Of a stretch of DNA of 64,000 bases, positions 15,868 through 24,752 are shown piece by piece. Below the pieces are notes generated by a model that worked only from the letters and a program-made list of their open reading frames with translations, searched no databases and was not told the origin of the DNA. Origin of the DNA: Nodularia spumigena CCY9414 (GTDB lineage: Bacteria; Cyanobacteriota; Cyanobacteriia; Cyanobacteriales; Nostocaceae). The DNA lies in NCBI RefSeq assembly GCF_000340565.2, contig NZ_CP007203.1, positions 4,742,613 through 4,806,612 on the forward strand, in the 5' to 3' direction. Within the stretch, counting starts at the first letter, position 1; every line of letters starts with the position of its first letter. Position numbers and translations under genes: made by a program.

Positions 15868-17484
15868 ATGGTACGCAAACGCACCGAAAAACCCTTTGCT
15901 GGTCAAATTACCACTCCACCCCCAGCCCCTTGGTTATCCCCAGTGGAAGCTGACACTCCACCCGCTGCTGAAAGCAAAGTCAAACTCCAAGACATTCACC
16001 TGCCTCCACAGCAACCCAGACGCTACTTTGACCCCCAAGCATTAACAGAATTAATTGCATCAGTTAAACAGCACGGCATCCTCCATCCCCTCTTGGTGCG
16101 TCCACTGACAGGAGGGAAAACAGCCGGGAAATACGAATTAGTAGCAGGAGAACGCCGTTATCGCGCAGCCACAGAAGCAGGACTGGAAGAAGTGCCAGTG
16201 GTTGTACGTGAGTTATCCGATGACCAGGCTTTTCAGTTAGCCTTGATTGAAAACCTGCAACGACAAGACCTCAACCCAGTTGAAGAAACGGAAGGCATCT
16301 TGCATCTTTTGGCTATTCGCTTAGAGTCGGATGTGGAAGCGGTCAAATCCCTGCTGTACCGGATGAAAAATGCCAGTAGCAAAGGTGAAAAGCCGTTAAA
16401 AGACTCTGAAGAGCAATCTAGGAGAAACGTTTCGACTCACTCAGAAACGACTGATGAGACGGAATCTCCTGGTCATGTTTCGACTGACCTGAGTGATTCT
16501 GTTTCACCTACCGAAAACGGAGAAACAACTTCAGAATCTTCTAGTAATTTTTTGACTCACTCAGAAATAACTGAAGAAACACAATCTAGGAGAAACGTTT
16601 CTCCTAACTCCGAAACAACCGATGAGACGGAATCTGGTAGCGATGTTTCTCCTAAATCTCTTCTAAATAACGAGACAGAACCTGGTAGCGATGTTTCTCC
16701 TAACTCGGAAATAATAGATGCTACCGCATCTGGGAAAAACATTTCTCCCAACTCAGGAACAACCACACTTAAGAAATCTCGGAAAAACGTTTCACAAGAC
16801 GCGAATACTTCCGTTTCCTTAACTGAGGAAACTAAGGAAACGGAACCAAAGGATGAAGCTAGGGAAAATATTTCTCCTGACTCTAGCATCACTGAAGAAA
16901 CAGAATCTACGAAAAACGTTTCACAAGATGCGGATACTTCCGTTTCCTTAACTGAGGAGTCACAACTAAAGGATGAAGCTAGGGAAAATGTTTCTTCTGA
17001 CTCCGGCATCACTGAGGAAAAAGAATCTAGGAGAAACGTTTCTCCTAACCCAGATGAAGAGAAAGTAAAAAAGGTACAAGAGGTGTTTGAAAGCTTGGGA
17101 ATGATGAATTGGCTGTCCTTCACCACCAAGCGCCTACCTTTACTCAATCTGCCGCTGGAGATTTTAACAGCACTGCGAGAGGGCAAACTGGAGTATACCA
17201 AAGCACAAGCCTTGGCACGGATTAAAGATAATGCTCTCTGTACACAACTCTTAGACCAAGCGATCGCACACAACTGGTCTTTAAATGAAATCAAAGCACA
17301 AATCGCTGCTAACACCCAATCGGCTCAACCCCCATCCGCAAAATCACCCAACCAAATACCAGAGCGTCTCAAAAACGTCACCCAGAGCATTAACAAGCGT
17401 AAACTCTGGGAACAACCTGCCAAGCAAAAGAAACTAGAAACCCTCCTGAGTAAACTCGAAGCTTTACTGGGGGATGAATCATAG
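15868..17484 (+). CDS. parB: ParB-family partition protein with a 16-residue repeat insertion
   Basis: 538 residues. The N-terminal ParB domain is intact: LVAGERRYRAATEAG (about residues 90-105) carries the nucleotide-binding GERR box, and ALIENLQRQDLNPVEE (about 127-142) the ENxxR box. ParB proteins of this type are CTP-dependent clamps loaded at parS. After LLYRMKN (about residue 167) the expected helix-turn-helix linker is replaced by some 210 residues (185-393) of 16-residue repeats with consensus RRNVSPNSETTDETES. The conserved core then resumes with EVFESLGMMNWLSF and LPLEILTALREGKLEYTKAQALARI. The C-terminus is basic. The repeat is low in hydrophobics and rich in Ser, Thr and Glu, so it is probably disordered. 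Confidence 0.85.
   Translation: MVRKRTEKPFAGQITTPPPAPWLSPVEADTPPAAESKVKLQDIHLPPQQPRRYFDPQALTELIASVKQHGILHPLLVRPLTGGKTAGKYELVAGERRYRAATEAGLEEVPVVVRELSDDQAFQLALIENLQRQDLNPVEETEGILHLLAIRLESDVEAVKSLLYRMKNASSKGEKPLKDSEEQSRRNVSTHSETTDETESPGHVSTDLSDSVSPTENGETTSESSSNFLTHSEITEETQSRRNVSPNSETTDETESGSDVSPKSLLNNETEPGSDVSPNSEIIDATASGKNISPNSGTTTLKKSRKNVSQDANTSVSLTEETKETEPKDEARENISPDSSITEETESTKNVSQDADTSVSLTEESQLKDEARENVSSDSGITEEKESRRNVSPNPDEEKVKKVQEVFESLGMMNWLSFTTKRLPLLNLPLEILTALREGKLEYTKAQALARIKDNALCTQLLDQAIAHNWSLNEIKAQIAANTQSAQPPSAKSPNQIPERLKNVTQSINKRKLWEQPAKQKKLETLLSKLEALLGDES
16421..17047. repeat. 48 bp repeat array with GAAACGTTTC palindromes inside parB
   Basis: GTTTC or a close variant recurs in step at 16429, 16477, 16549, 16597, 16645, 16693, 16741, 16789, then after one 81-base step at 16870, 16918, 16990 and 17038. 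Half-period copies occur at 16501, 16813 and 16942. Most sites are palindromic. TAGGAGAAACGTTTCTCCTA is perfect at 16587-16606 and again at 17028-17047; GGGAAAAAC/ATTTCTCCC (16732-16749) and AGGGAAAAT/ATTTCTCCT (16861-16878) are imperfect copies. A further perfect 13 bp inverted repeat joins 16809-16821 and 16833-16845. All copies stay in the parB frame. Confidence 0.9.
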
Positions 17485-17561
17485 GACTTACTTAGAAACC
17501 CCCAACCAATGCTCACCACTTTTGAGGGAGTGAGGTGGTGACAATCTATTAGACTATAAAA

Positions 17562-17617
17562 ACAATTGACATCCTCTCGCCGCTACACCGCGCCAGCTTG
17601 GTGGGGGCATTCTCACA
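17562..17617. mobile_element. Possible solo end of an IS200/IS605-type element
   Basis: CAATTGACATCCTCTCGCCG followed by a G+C-rich stem and GGGGGCATTCTCAC resembles, in reverse, the right end hairpin with GGATGTCAA that closes tnpB-type elements in cyanobacteria. No tnpB lies next to it. The match is from memory of the terminal pattern only. Confidence 0.35.
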
Positions 17618-17654
17618 CAGTTAGGTAAACATCAAACATCAAAGGGTATCATCA

Positions 17655-18074
17655 ATGGCAAAGAAAAAACCTTTAGCTGAAGTAATTCAGCTAGACTCAA
17701 AACGCAAAATTCCTTCCCAACTAGAAAACTCTAATTATTATCAAGAAGGAATATTCGAGTTATGTGAAGAGTGGCTAGCTTGGGAAATTGACGAAATAGA
17801 ACCAGAAAACTCAATTTTGGTAACAGAAGAAACTTTAGACGAATGTATCCAGGCACTTAATCTTTTTATTACTATGGAGGTCAACAGTAAAGTTTTGAAA
17901 CTTAATTTAGACCCAAAACAATGGAGTAAACGACAGCAAGCAGAGCGAGAAAAAATTAGGCAACAGTGCTACCGTCACGGAAGATATGAAGGCAACGGAT
18001 GGGTAATTGAATCTCTTCTGGACAAACAAACTCTTGAATTAATGATTGAGGACGGGATATTTGAACCAATTTAA
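17655..18074 (+). CDS. Hypothetical acidic protein downstream of parB
   Basis: 139 residues with no signal peptide or membrane segment. The N-terminus is basic (MAKKKPLAEV), the middle is strongly acidic (WLAWEIDEIEPENS) and a basic helix follows (KQWSKRQQAEREKIRQQC). I do not recognise the family. The ATG at 17655 follows a GGTATCATCA leader with no strong ribosome site. It is on the parB strand 170 bases later but is separated by an IS-end-like sequence, so it may not belong to the par operon. Confidence 0.6.
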   Translation: MAKKKPLAEVIQLDSKRKIPSQLENSNYYQEGIFELCEEWLAWEIDEIEPENSILVTEETLDECIQALNLFITMEVNSKVLKLNLDPKQWSKRQQAEREKIRQQCYRHGRYEGNGWVIESLLDKQTLELMIEDGIFEPI

Positions 18075-18125
18075 TCAGGGTTTCCGTAAAAAAAGCAGAT
18101 ATTGCGATTTTGCTGTATCCCTATC

Positions 18126-18156
18126 TGTAGCGACCCGCAATACTAAGGTCGCTACA
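18126..18156. terminator. 10 bp perfect hairpin after the acidic protein gene
   Basis: TGTAGCGACC (18126-18135) and GGTCGCTACA (18147-18156) form a perfect stem with an 11-base loop, 51 bases after the stop. There is no T-run, so either a stem-type terminator or part of the left flank of the IscB element. Confidence 0.4.
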
Positions 18157-18179
18157 CCTATCTTTTGCAAGAGAGCAAG

Positions 18180-18400
18180 GGCGGGGAACTAGATTAAGTT
18201 GTGAGGTCAGTAACTCAGCCCTAAAGGGACTGAGCTTGTAAGAAATTACAAGCTGTACTGACCAGTCTAAGTCTTAACTGACTACGTTTTTTGAGTCACG
18301 ACACCCTGGAATGCGAAGCCAGTTCCCTGCTCTGTCATTTGCAATTAAACAGTTTTAAAGTCACTGAAACAGTGTTGCAAATCTAAAAAGCTCTTAAAAC
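18180..18400 (+). ncRNA. Candidate omega RNA (guide scaffold) of the IscB element
   Basis: The 260 bases before iscB have no frame but dense nested pairing. An outer stem GGTCAGT (18205-18211) with ACTGACC (18257-18263) encloses CTCAGCCC-TAAA-GGGACTGAG and CTTGTAA-GAAA-TTACAAG, a three-way junction. Further along ATTTGCAA (18337-18344) pairs with TTGCAAAT (18375-18382) around CACTG-AAA-CAGTG. IscB nucleases use an RNA encoded just upstream of their gene on the same strand, with the guide at its 5' end. Exact ends and the guide are not determined; the guide should lie just left of about 18180. Confidence 0.65.
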
Positions 18401-18437
18401 ATTGACGAGGCTAACATTACCCGCAAGGAGGGACTTT

Positions 18438-19157
18438 ATGTCCAAAGTATTTGTAATTGACACCGACAAACAACCATTAAATCCAATTCATTCAGCCCAA
18501 GCTAGACAACTATTAAGAAATGGTAAAGCAGCAGTTTTTAGACGGTTTCCTTTCACAATTATCTTAAAAGAATCTCGCCCAGATTTTTCGGTATCACCTC
18601 TAAGATTAAAGATTGATCCAGGGGCAAAGCATACAGGAATAGCGTTAATCAACGATGCTACTGGTGAGGTTGTATTTGCTGCTGAATTAAAACATAGAGG
18701 TTTTGTAATTCGAGATGCTTTAACCTCTAGGCGACAGTTAAGACGTTCTAGACGTGGTAGAAAAACTCGTTACAGAAAGCCGAGGTTTTTGAATAAGACA
18801 CGCTCTTTAGGCTGGTTAGCACCAAGTTTGCAAAGTCGAATTGAGAACATTAAAACTTGGGTTAAAAAGCTAAGTAAAATCGCCCATTTTGTTGTTATCA
18901 GTCAGGAACTTGTACGTTTTGATATGCAGTTAATGGCTAATCCTGATATTCAAGGTAAGGAGTATCAGCAAGGTACTCTTGCTGGTTATGAAACCAGAGA
19001 ATACTTACTAGAAAAATGGGATAGACAATGTGCCTACTGTGGAGTGAAAGACGTTCCTTTTCAAGTTGAACACATTCATCCACGAGCCAAGGGTGGTAGT
19101 AATTCAATTACAAACCTCAATGCTTTGATATCCTTAAACTCTTCTCTAAATATATAA
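18438..19157 (+). pseudogene. iscB: IscB RNA-guided nuclease, truncated within the HNH domain
   Basis: The true start is ATG 18438 behind AAGGAGGG. Domains in order: PLMP-type N-terminus (FVIDTDKQPLNPIHSAQARQ), RuvC-I with the catalytic Asp (LKIDPGAKHTGIAL), Arg-rich bridge helix (RRQLRRSRRGRKTRYRKPRF), RuvC-II Glu (HFVVISQEL), then HNH with the zinc Cys pair CAYCG and VEHIHPRAKGGSNSITNL. The frame then enters foreign sequence near 19118 and stops. The HNH end and the RuvC-III His/Asp segment (about 180 residues) are absent. An intact IscB is about 400-450 residues, so this should not be a working nuclease, though the omega RNA remains. Confidence 0.85.
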
Positions 19158-20152
19158 TTCCAACCAGCTTGTTCTACCCGCCGACAGCGATCGCTTAACT
19201 GTCCTTTAGATAGTAAGTTAAAATATTCCTCGGATATGCGTAAAGCTGTATCTAATAAAGCTTGTAACCGGATGACTAAAGCTGCATTCCGGTCAGTTGT
19301 TTCTGCTTCTATAGTTTTAGCATCCGGCAACGTTTGATGATAAAATCTGGTGTAAAACTGTTCCATCAACGAAAGCAAGTGTTCTGCTAAGGTCAACAAC
19401 CTGGGATAAAGTGACTCCAGACAGCTCACCTCATTTTGCTGTCCCGAATGCACCATCAAGCCGCTAGACGCTTCTAATTCGCTTAATAAATTGGCGATCG
19501 CACTCCAAGGAGCAGCCACATAATCATATTTAATCCCAACTGGTACAATTAAAACTTGTTCCGAGCGTTCCTGCTTTTGCAAATCTTCCGCACACCAAAA
19601 GCCTAATTGGGCGATACCCGGTTCCAAAGGACTGAGAAATTCCGACAGACCATTAGTAGCACCTTCTGGCGCAGCAGCCATCGGAAATTGACCGTTAGCA
19701 AACAAATCACGCGCCGAACGTAACCCCGTCCAGTCAGCCTTACCCCGTTGAATGGAAGTCCCACCCAAACGCGAAGCAATCCAACCGACATAGGAACCCG
19801 CCCAGAGAGGAATACCCCGATCATAGATAAAATGAGCATGAATTGGCAAGTGTAGCGCTGTGTTCTGCTTTCGTGCTACTTTTGGCACGAGTTGAGAAAA
19901 CAAATAGGTCAAACAAAAGGGATCATCTGTTTTAGGATGGCGAAATGCCAACAAAAAGCGGACTTTACCCTCTTGAAACTGGCGATAAAGATCCACCAAC
20001 ACCTCTACATTATCTGCTTCAATTTGGGTAATAGCTGTTTGCCAATTAATCCAACTCGGTAGCAACAGATGAAAGCCTTTCAGAACCAAGGGATTGAAGG
20101 CTGGAGGAATAAATTCTAGGGGTGCTTGTGCTTGATAAATTATATCTGACAA
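19076..20152 (-). CDS. PlsC-like phospholipid/glycerol acyltransferase with altered C-terminus
   Basis: 358 residues. AFRHPKTDDPF supplies the HX4D catalytic motif (near residue 77) and AAAPEGATNG the acyl-acceptor motif of 1-acylglycerol-3-phosphate acyltransferases. A helical region follows. The start is TTG with AGGAG upstream; no ATG is available. The last 13 or so residues after FKDIKAL are read from the antisense of the iscB remnant (below about 19118), so the native end was replaced when the IscB element was joined here. Whether the loss matters is unclear because the catalytic domain is complete. Confidence 0.8.
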   Translation of the reverse strand: MSDIIYQAQAPLEFIPPAFNPLVLKGFHLLLPSWINWQTAITQIEADNVEVLVDLYRQFQEGKVRFLLAFRHPKTDDPFCLTYLFSQLVPKVARKQNTALHLPIHAHFIYDRGIPLWAGSYVGWIASRLGGTSIQRGKADWTGLRSARDLFANGQFPMAAAPEGATNGLSEFLSPLEPGIAQLGFWCAEDLQKQERSEQVLIVPVGIKYDYVAAPWSAIANLLSELEASSGLMVHSGQQNEVSCLESLYPRLLTLAEHLLSLMEQFYTRFYHQTLPDAKTIEAETTDRNAALVIRLQALLDTALRISEEYFNLLSKGQLSDRCRRVEQAGWNYIFREEFKDIKALRFVIELLPPLARG

Positions 20153-20225
20153 GGTAATTTGCTCCTGATTGATGGAAAATTATAGACTTAACCAATTTTA
20201 ATAATTCTGGAAAGGGAAAATAAAG

Positions 20226-22034
20226 ATGCGACTGTCACAAATGTTATTCGTCACACTCAGGGATGATCCGGCTGATGCGGAGATTCCCAGTCATAAACTA
20301 TTACTCCGGGCGGGTTACATTCGTCGCATCGGTAGCGGTATTTATGCGTATCTGCCTTTGATGTGGCGAGTATTACAAAAAGTTTCCCAAATTGTCCGGG
20401 AAGAAATGAACGCCACAAACGCACAAGAATGTCTCTTACCCCAATTACAACCGGCGGAATTGTGGAAGGAGTCGGGACGCTGGGACACCTACACCAAAGC
20501 CGAGGGAATTATGTTTTCCCTCATTGACCGTCGTGAGCAACAATTAGGATTAGGACCGACTCATGAGGAAGTCATCACGACTGTTGCTCGTGATATGATT
20601 CGCTCTTATCGGCAACTACCGTTACATTTATATCAAATTCAAACCAAATTCCGCGATGAAATTCGCCCCCGTTTTGGCTTGATGCGGGGAAGAGAATTTA
20701 TCATGAAAGACGGCTATTCTTTCCATGTGGATGAAGTTAGCCTCAAGGAAACCTACCAAGATATGTATCAAGCCTATAGCAATATGTTACGCCGTTCTGG
20801 TTTAGCATTCCGGGCTGTAGAAGCTGATTCTGGTGCTATTGGCGGTTCTGGTTCTACAGAATTTATGGTGTTGGCGGATGCGGGAGAAGATGAAGTTCTC
20901 TACACTGAAGATGGTAAATATGCTGCTAACGTCGAAAAAGCCGTTTCTTTAGCAAGTGATGCGGAAGTTTCGCCGTTTACAAGTTATGAAAAACGGGAAA
21001 CACCAGGAACAGAAACTATAGAAAAAGTTTGTAATTTTCTCAAATGTTCTCCTACGCAAATTGTCAAAAATGTCCTTTACCAAACCGTTTATGATAATAG
21101 CATGACGGTTTTGGTATTGGTGAATATTCGGGGTGATCAAGAAGTTAATGAAGTCAAGTTACAAAATGAATTGACCAAATTAGCTCCTAATTACGGTGCT
21201 AAAGCTATTATTGCTTTAGATGTACCCAATGCCGAAATGCAGCAAACATGGGCGGCTAAATCTTTACCTTTAGGTTATATTGCGCCTGATATTGAAGATG
21301 AATATATTACTGCTAATAAACAGTTTCATTCTCAGTTTGTCCGGTTGGTAGATAAAACAGCCGTTGAGTTAAAAAACTTCGTTACAGGTGCGAATGAAAC
21401 TGGCTATCACGTTGTTGGGGCTAATTGGGATGAGCAGTTTAAATTACCTGAATTAGTAGTAGATATACGCAAGGCTAGACCAGGCGATCGCGCGGTTCAT
21501 GACCCCGAACAAACCTTACAAACAGCCAGAGGAATTGAAGTCGGGCATATTTTCCAATTGGGGACAAAATACTCCCAAGCCATGAGCGCAACGTATACAA
21601 ACGAACAAGGGGAAGAAAATCCTCTATTCATGGGTTGTTATGGGGTGGGTGTTTCCAGGTTGGCACAATCGGCTGTAGAGCAATCTTATGATAAAGATGG
21701 GATTATTTGGCCAGTAGCGATCGCACCTTATCATGCGATCGTCACAATTCCCAACATCAAAGATGCTCAACAAGTCGAAATCGCCCAAAAACTTTACACT
21801 CAACTGAATAAAGCAGGTGTAGAAACATTACTTGATGACCGAGACGAACGCGCTGGGGTAAAATTCAAAGATGCCGATTTAATTGGGATACCTTACAGAA
21901 TAGTTACAGGTCGAGCTATTAACAATGGCAAAGTAGAAGTAGTAAAACGCGCCACCCGTGAAACTCAAGAAATAGCCATTGAGGAAGTAGTCAACACACT
22001 CCAACAGTGGATTAAAACAGCGCTAGAAGCATAA
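20226..22034 (+). CDS. proS: Prolyl-tRNA synthetase
   Basis: 602 residues, the bacterial-type ProRS. It opens with [19 protein letters not shown]. Class II motif 2 is seen in [22 protein letters not shown] and motif 3 near [12 protein letters not shown]. Between them (about residues 225-400) is the editing insertion domain that clears mischarged Ala. The C-terminal anticodon domain follows ([13 protein letters not shown]). It charges tRNA-Pro in the cytoplasm. The ATG has an AAAGGGAAA leader. The gene is divergent from the acyltransferase across 73 bases. Confidence 0.95.
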   Translation: MRLSQMLFVTLRDDPADAEIPSHKLLLRAGYIRRIGSGIYAYLPLMWRVLQKVSQIVREEMNATNAQECLLPQLQPAELWKESGRWDTYTKAEGIMFSLIDRREQQLGLGPTHEEVITTVARDMIRSYRQLPLHLYQIQTKFRDEIRPRFGLMRGREFIMKDGYSFHVDEVSLKETYQDMYQAYSNMLRRSGLAFRAVEADSGAIGGSGSTEFMVLADAGEDEVLYTEDGKYAANVEKAVSLASDAEVSPFTSYEKRETPGTETIEKVCNFLKCSPTQIVKNVLYQTVYDNSMTVLVLVNIRGDQEVNEVKLQNELTKLAPNYGAKAIIALDVPNAEMQQTWAAKSLPLGYIAPDIEDEYITANKQFHSQFVRLVDKTAVELKNFVTGANETGYHVVGANWDEQFKLPELVVDIRKARPGDRAVHDPEQTLQTARGIEVGHIFQLGTKYSQAMSATYTNEQGEENPLFMGCYGVGVSRLAQSAVEQSYDKDGIIWPVAIAPYHAIVTIPNIKDAQQVEIAQKLYTQLNKAGVETLLDDRDERAGVKFKDADLIGIPYRIVTGRAINNGKVEVVKRATRETQEIAIEEVVNTLQQWIKTALEA

Positions 22035-22059
22035 CATACATCTTTTGCACCACCAACAA

Positions 22060-22092
22060 AGATCCCCGACTTCTTCAAGAAGTCGGGGATCT
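22060..22092. terminator. 16 bp perfect hairpin after proS
   Basis: AGATCCCCGACTTCTT and AAGAAGTCGGGGATCT form a perfect stem around a single C, 26 bases after the proS stop. This palindrome is a widely dispersed repeat type in Nostoc-like genomes and can serve as a stem terminator; no T-run follows. Confidence 0.6.
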
Positions 22093-22137
22093 GACCCTCT
22101 CAGTATTTGCAAATCAGATGAGGATTGCAATATCTCA

Positions 22138-22473
22138 ATGGATAAATTAGAAAAATATCGTAATTACATTGAAAACATCCTCAAAGAATACAGTCAATAT
22201 AAACCCTCTTATGGAGATGTAGAAATACAGTTAGTTATTGATAGAGAAAATAACCATTATCAATTAATGACTGTAGGTTGGGATGGAGAAAAGCGCATTT
22301 ACGGGATTATGTTACATATTGATATTAAAGATGGGAAAATTTGGATACAACATAATGGAACTGAGAGAAGAATTGCTCAAGACTTCTTAGATTTAGGTGT
22401 ACCCAAACAAGATATTGTATTAGCCTTTCACTCACCAACAAGAAGAAAGTATACAGATTTTGCCGTCAGTTAA
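22138..22473 (+). CDS. xisI: XisI-family protein (fdxN element excision controlling factor)
   Basis: 111 residues, matching XisI: MDKLEKYRNYIENILKEY, DVEIQLVIDRENNHYQLM, GWDGEKRIYGIMLHIDIKDG and LGVPKQDIVLAFH. XisI, with XisH and XisF, controls excision of the nif fdxN element in heterocysts, but many homologues of unknown role exist in these genomes. The ATG at 22138 is chosen because upstream codons run through the hairpin repeat. No xisH, usually adjacent, is present here, so this copy is an orphan. Confidence 0.85.
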   Translation: MDKLEKYRNYIENILKEYSQYKPSYGDVEIQLVIDRENNHYQLMTVGWDGEKRIYGIMLHIDIKDGKIWIQHNGTERRIAQDFLDLGVPKQDIVLAFHSPTRRKYTDFAVS

Positions 22474-22559
22474 AATTTAGCACTAAAATTACTTAGGCTT
22501 AATTACTTCCCAAATTATTAAAAATGGATGCAACTAATGCAAAAAGCCTATTAAACCCT

Positions 22560-22637
22560 CTTCCCTTGGCGACCTTGGCGACTTGGCGGTTCGTTTTTCC
22601 ATAGATCACAGAGGGAGAAAAAAAGATAGGATTGCTA
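22560..22637. repeat. Decayed MITE-like remnant (GGCGA-rich, one terminus)
   Basis: The stretch has three near-copies of CTTGGCGA then GGCGGTTCG, a pattern common in cyanobacterial miniature elements, and ends in ATAGGATTGCTATA, close to the terminus of the element at 4671-4805. No left terminus is found, so it is a broken copy. Confidence 0.45.
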
Positions 22638-22689
22638 TAGTTCACAAATTAAGCAAGAAGCTTTATCAGCAGCACAACACTTTTCTGAA

Positions 22690-23421
22690 TCATAAGATTG
22701 AATTTTCAATTCCAGCATACCGCAATCGTTTTTCTAACTCTTGTAAACGTTGCAAAGCAGCTTCCTTTTCTCGCCTTTCTTGCTCCACCAACTCAAAACC
22801 CCACAATAATAAATTACCCTCTTTATCCCACCACCTCAACCAGTAACCTTGACGATTTTCTCGTTTTCCTGACCACACACCAATAAATAATTCCATTTCC
22901 TCCAACCAATAACGGTTATTTTCATCAGAAGAACGTAATTGATATTTTCCAGACTCATGTAAACGATGCACTTCTAAAACACCGTTGTCAGGTTCAAAAA
23001 TCAGGTAATTGGGAACTTGTAAAACTTGTTCGTAAAAAAACCATTTCCCCGGAGGATAAGTCAGTTTATTAGAATATTCACTACCATCAGTATCTGAGAG
23101 AAATTCCATCACCACAACGGGAATTTCCCCCTGTTTATGAGGGGTATAGCTGCGCTTGACTTGCTCTCTAAGTACAGTAATTCGTGGCACGTAAGCCCAA
23201 TCAGGTGCTTTTACCACAATTTTGTCATTCACTGTGGCACAGATGCCATAATTGGTCGTAGCGAGGGCATTTTCTGGGAGTTTTCCTGCCAGTTGTAGAC
23301 TTTCAGTCAGTGCAGCTGCTAAGGATGGTTGATTGACATTATCCACAGGTTCATCATCTAAAATGAAATCTTCAGGCAACAGTTCCCAAGTAATCTTGTG
23401 GGTCGAAGCAGTGACAATCAT
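22690..23421 (-). CDS. Uma2-family (DUF820) restriction-endonuclease-fold protein
   Basis: 243 residues. ITWELLPEDFILDDEPVDN and WAYVPRITVLREQVKRSYTPH, then IPVVVMEFLSDTDGSEY and KWFFYEQVLQVPNYLIFEP, match the Uma2/DUF820 family, whose fold is of PD-(D/E)xK type. The usual VEV-x-S core is here VMEFLSDTD. The C-terminal 40 residues form a coiled coil (EQERREKEAALQRLQELEKRL). ATG 23421 is preferred; an earlier start at 23499 would add an atypical hydrophobic extension. Such proteins are abundant in cyanobacteria and their function is unsettled. Confidence 0.75.
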   Translation of the reverse strand: MIVTASTHKITWELLPEDFILDDEPVDNVNQPSLAAALTESLQLAGKLPENALATTNYGICATVNDKIVVKAPDWAYVPRITVLREQVKRSYTPHKQGEIPVVVMEFLSDTDGSEYSNKLTYPPGKWFFYEQVLQVPNYLIFEPDNGVLEVHRLHESGKYQLRSSDENNRYWLEEMELFIGVWSGKRENRQGYWLRWWDKEGNLLLWGFELVEQERREKEAALQRLQELEKRLRYAGIENSIL

Positions 23422-24073
23422 AGCAACCACAAATGAGGGATTAATTATTAATATAATATAATTGGTTAATTGGTAGCTTGGTTTGACCTCAATCAACACA
23501 ACACAGAATTTGAAATTATTTCAATATCTATACTTGATCATTTAAGAAGAACTTGAAAAAGATTAAGTATAAATTTGTGTAAGTATTTACCTGCAAATTT
23601 CAGGAAATAGCCATTGGGACTTTGATTAATATATTAAAGGAACCGATTCCCGAATTCAGGATAAGTACACAGAAGTTTAGATACGTCATCCCTGTGGAGA
23701 TTGAATTTCACCAATAGTGAGAATGCAGAATCTGAAATATCTTCTTGTAGTCCCTGTTAGTATCCGTATTTCAATAAACGATTATATTTACATTAAGGTT
23801 CAGGTGACGGACTAGAACTGTCAACCTAAAATTAAAGATGAAATAAAGTTACTATGGGTTGGAAGATGACAAATTGCTGAAATAGCCTAAGCAAGAGGAT
23901 CTTCATCTCAAACCCCAGAAATGTATGAAAATAGGCAAAATATCCAGTCAAGAATTTTCATAAATCAACGCATCTTTAGATTTGAAGAAACTCCCCACGC
24001 ATCGATATCGTCTTTAACCAGGTTGCTCCTCTGAACCACATGAACTCAGTCCTCAGTCAATAAGGTTTTAAAT
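23422..24073. other. Long spacer between divergent genes
   Basis: These 652 bases hold the promoters of the Uma2 gene (leftward) and the GerMN gene (rightward). I see no gene, no strong inverted repeat and no clear operator. Confidence 0.3.
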
Positions 24074-24676
24074 ATGAACAACCAACAAGGATCTAAACGT
24101 ATTTCTTCAGGTGTAATTGCAGCAGTCTCAGCCGCAGTTCTAGCGGTGGGTGGTGGTGTAGCTTGGCTTGCTTCCAACCAGTCTCCTACACCCAACCCAT
24201 CTCATACCATTACCCAGCCCAACAAGCCACCAACTAACCAGCAAACACAAGAGCAAACGCCTCGTGTTTATTGGCTAAAATCAACCGCTACAGGCTTCGA
24301 TTTGGTTTCCCAGCCAATTCAAATAGCAGCGACACAACCCAACCAAGTTTTAGAACAAGCATTCCAAACTTTATTAGCAGGACCAACAGAAGGGACAGAT
24401 TCTACAACCATCCCCCCAGGAACCAAGTTGCTGGGGCTGAAGAGGGAAAATAATGAGGTTCACGTTAATTTATCTGAGGATTTTACCACGGGTGGCGGTA
24501 GTGCTTCGATGATTGGTCGCATCGGACAAGTTGTTTATACTGCTACAACATTAGATCCAAACGCTAAAGTATACATTGAGGTAGACGGGGAGCAGTTGGA
24601 TGTGTTAGGTGGCGAAGGAGTGGAATTACAACAGCCATTGACTCGTGAAAGCTTTGAGCAAAATTATCCGCTTTAG
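24074..24676 (+). CDS. GerMN-domain lipoprotein-like/exported protein
   Basis: 200 residues. The N-terminus is one membrane segment (VIAAVSAAVLAVGGGVAWLA, residues 14-33) without a lipobox Cys, then a Pro/Thr/Gln-rich linker. The GerMN domain follows: VYWLKSTATGFDLV, VLEQAFQTLLAGPTEG, TIPPGTKLLGLKRENNEVHVNLSEDF and IGQVVYTATTL. The domain occurs in GerM and LpqB-type proteins of the cell envelope. In cyanobacteria the role is unknown, possibly peptidoglycan-linked. Start ATG 24074; single-gene unit. Confidence 0.8.
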   Translation: MNNQQGSKRISSGVIAAVSAAVLAVGGGVAWLASNQSPTPNPSHTITQPNKPPTNQQTQEQTPRVYWLKSTATGFDLVSQPIQIAATQPNQVLEQAFQTLLAGPTEGTDSTTIPPGTKLLGLKRENNEVHVNLSEDFTTGGGSASMIGRIGQVVYTATTLDPNAKVYIEVDGEQLDVLGGEGVELQQPLTRESFEQNYPL

Positions 24677-24678
24677 TT

Positions 24679-24752
24679 TAGTTAACAGTTATCAGTTATC
24701 AGTTATCAGTCTAGGTACTGATTACTGTTCACTGATAACTGACAACTGATTC
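24679..24752. repeat. STRR block with self-complementary copies
   Basis: Heptamers AGTTATC repeat four times and are followed by ACTGATAACTGACAACTG, their inverse, so the block can fold into a hairpin after the GerMN gene. Confidence 0.6.

Noticed and set aside
16557-17315. 252-residue open frame antisense to the parB repeat
   Set aside because: It mirrors the 16-codon repeat, whose composition avoids stops on both strands, and has no ribosome site or recognisable domain.
18402-18437. Longer IscB start giving a MTRLTLPARRDF leader
   Set aside because: The strong AAGGAGGG site sits inside this leader and points to ATG 18438, where the conserved IscB head begins.
24679-24752. CRISPR-like tandem heptamers (also at 27623, 28696, 34053 and 56090)
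   Set aside because: Units are 7 bases without spacers; they are STRR, not CRISPR. No cas gene is present.
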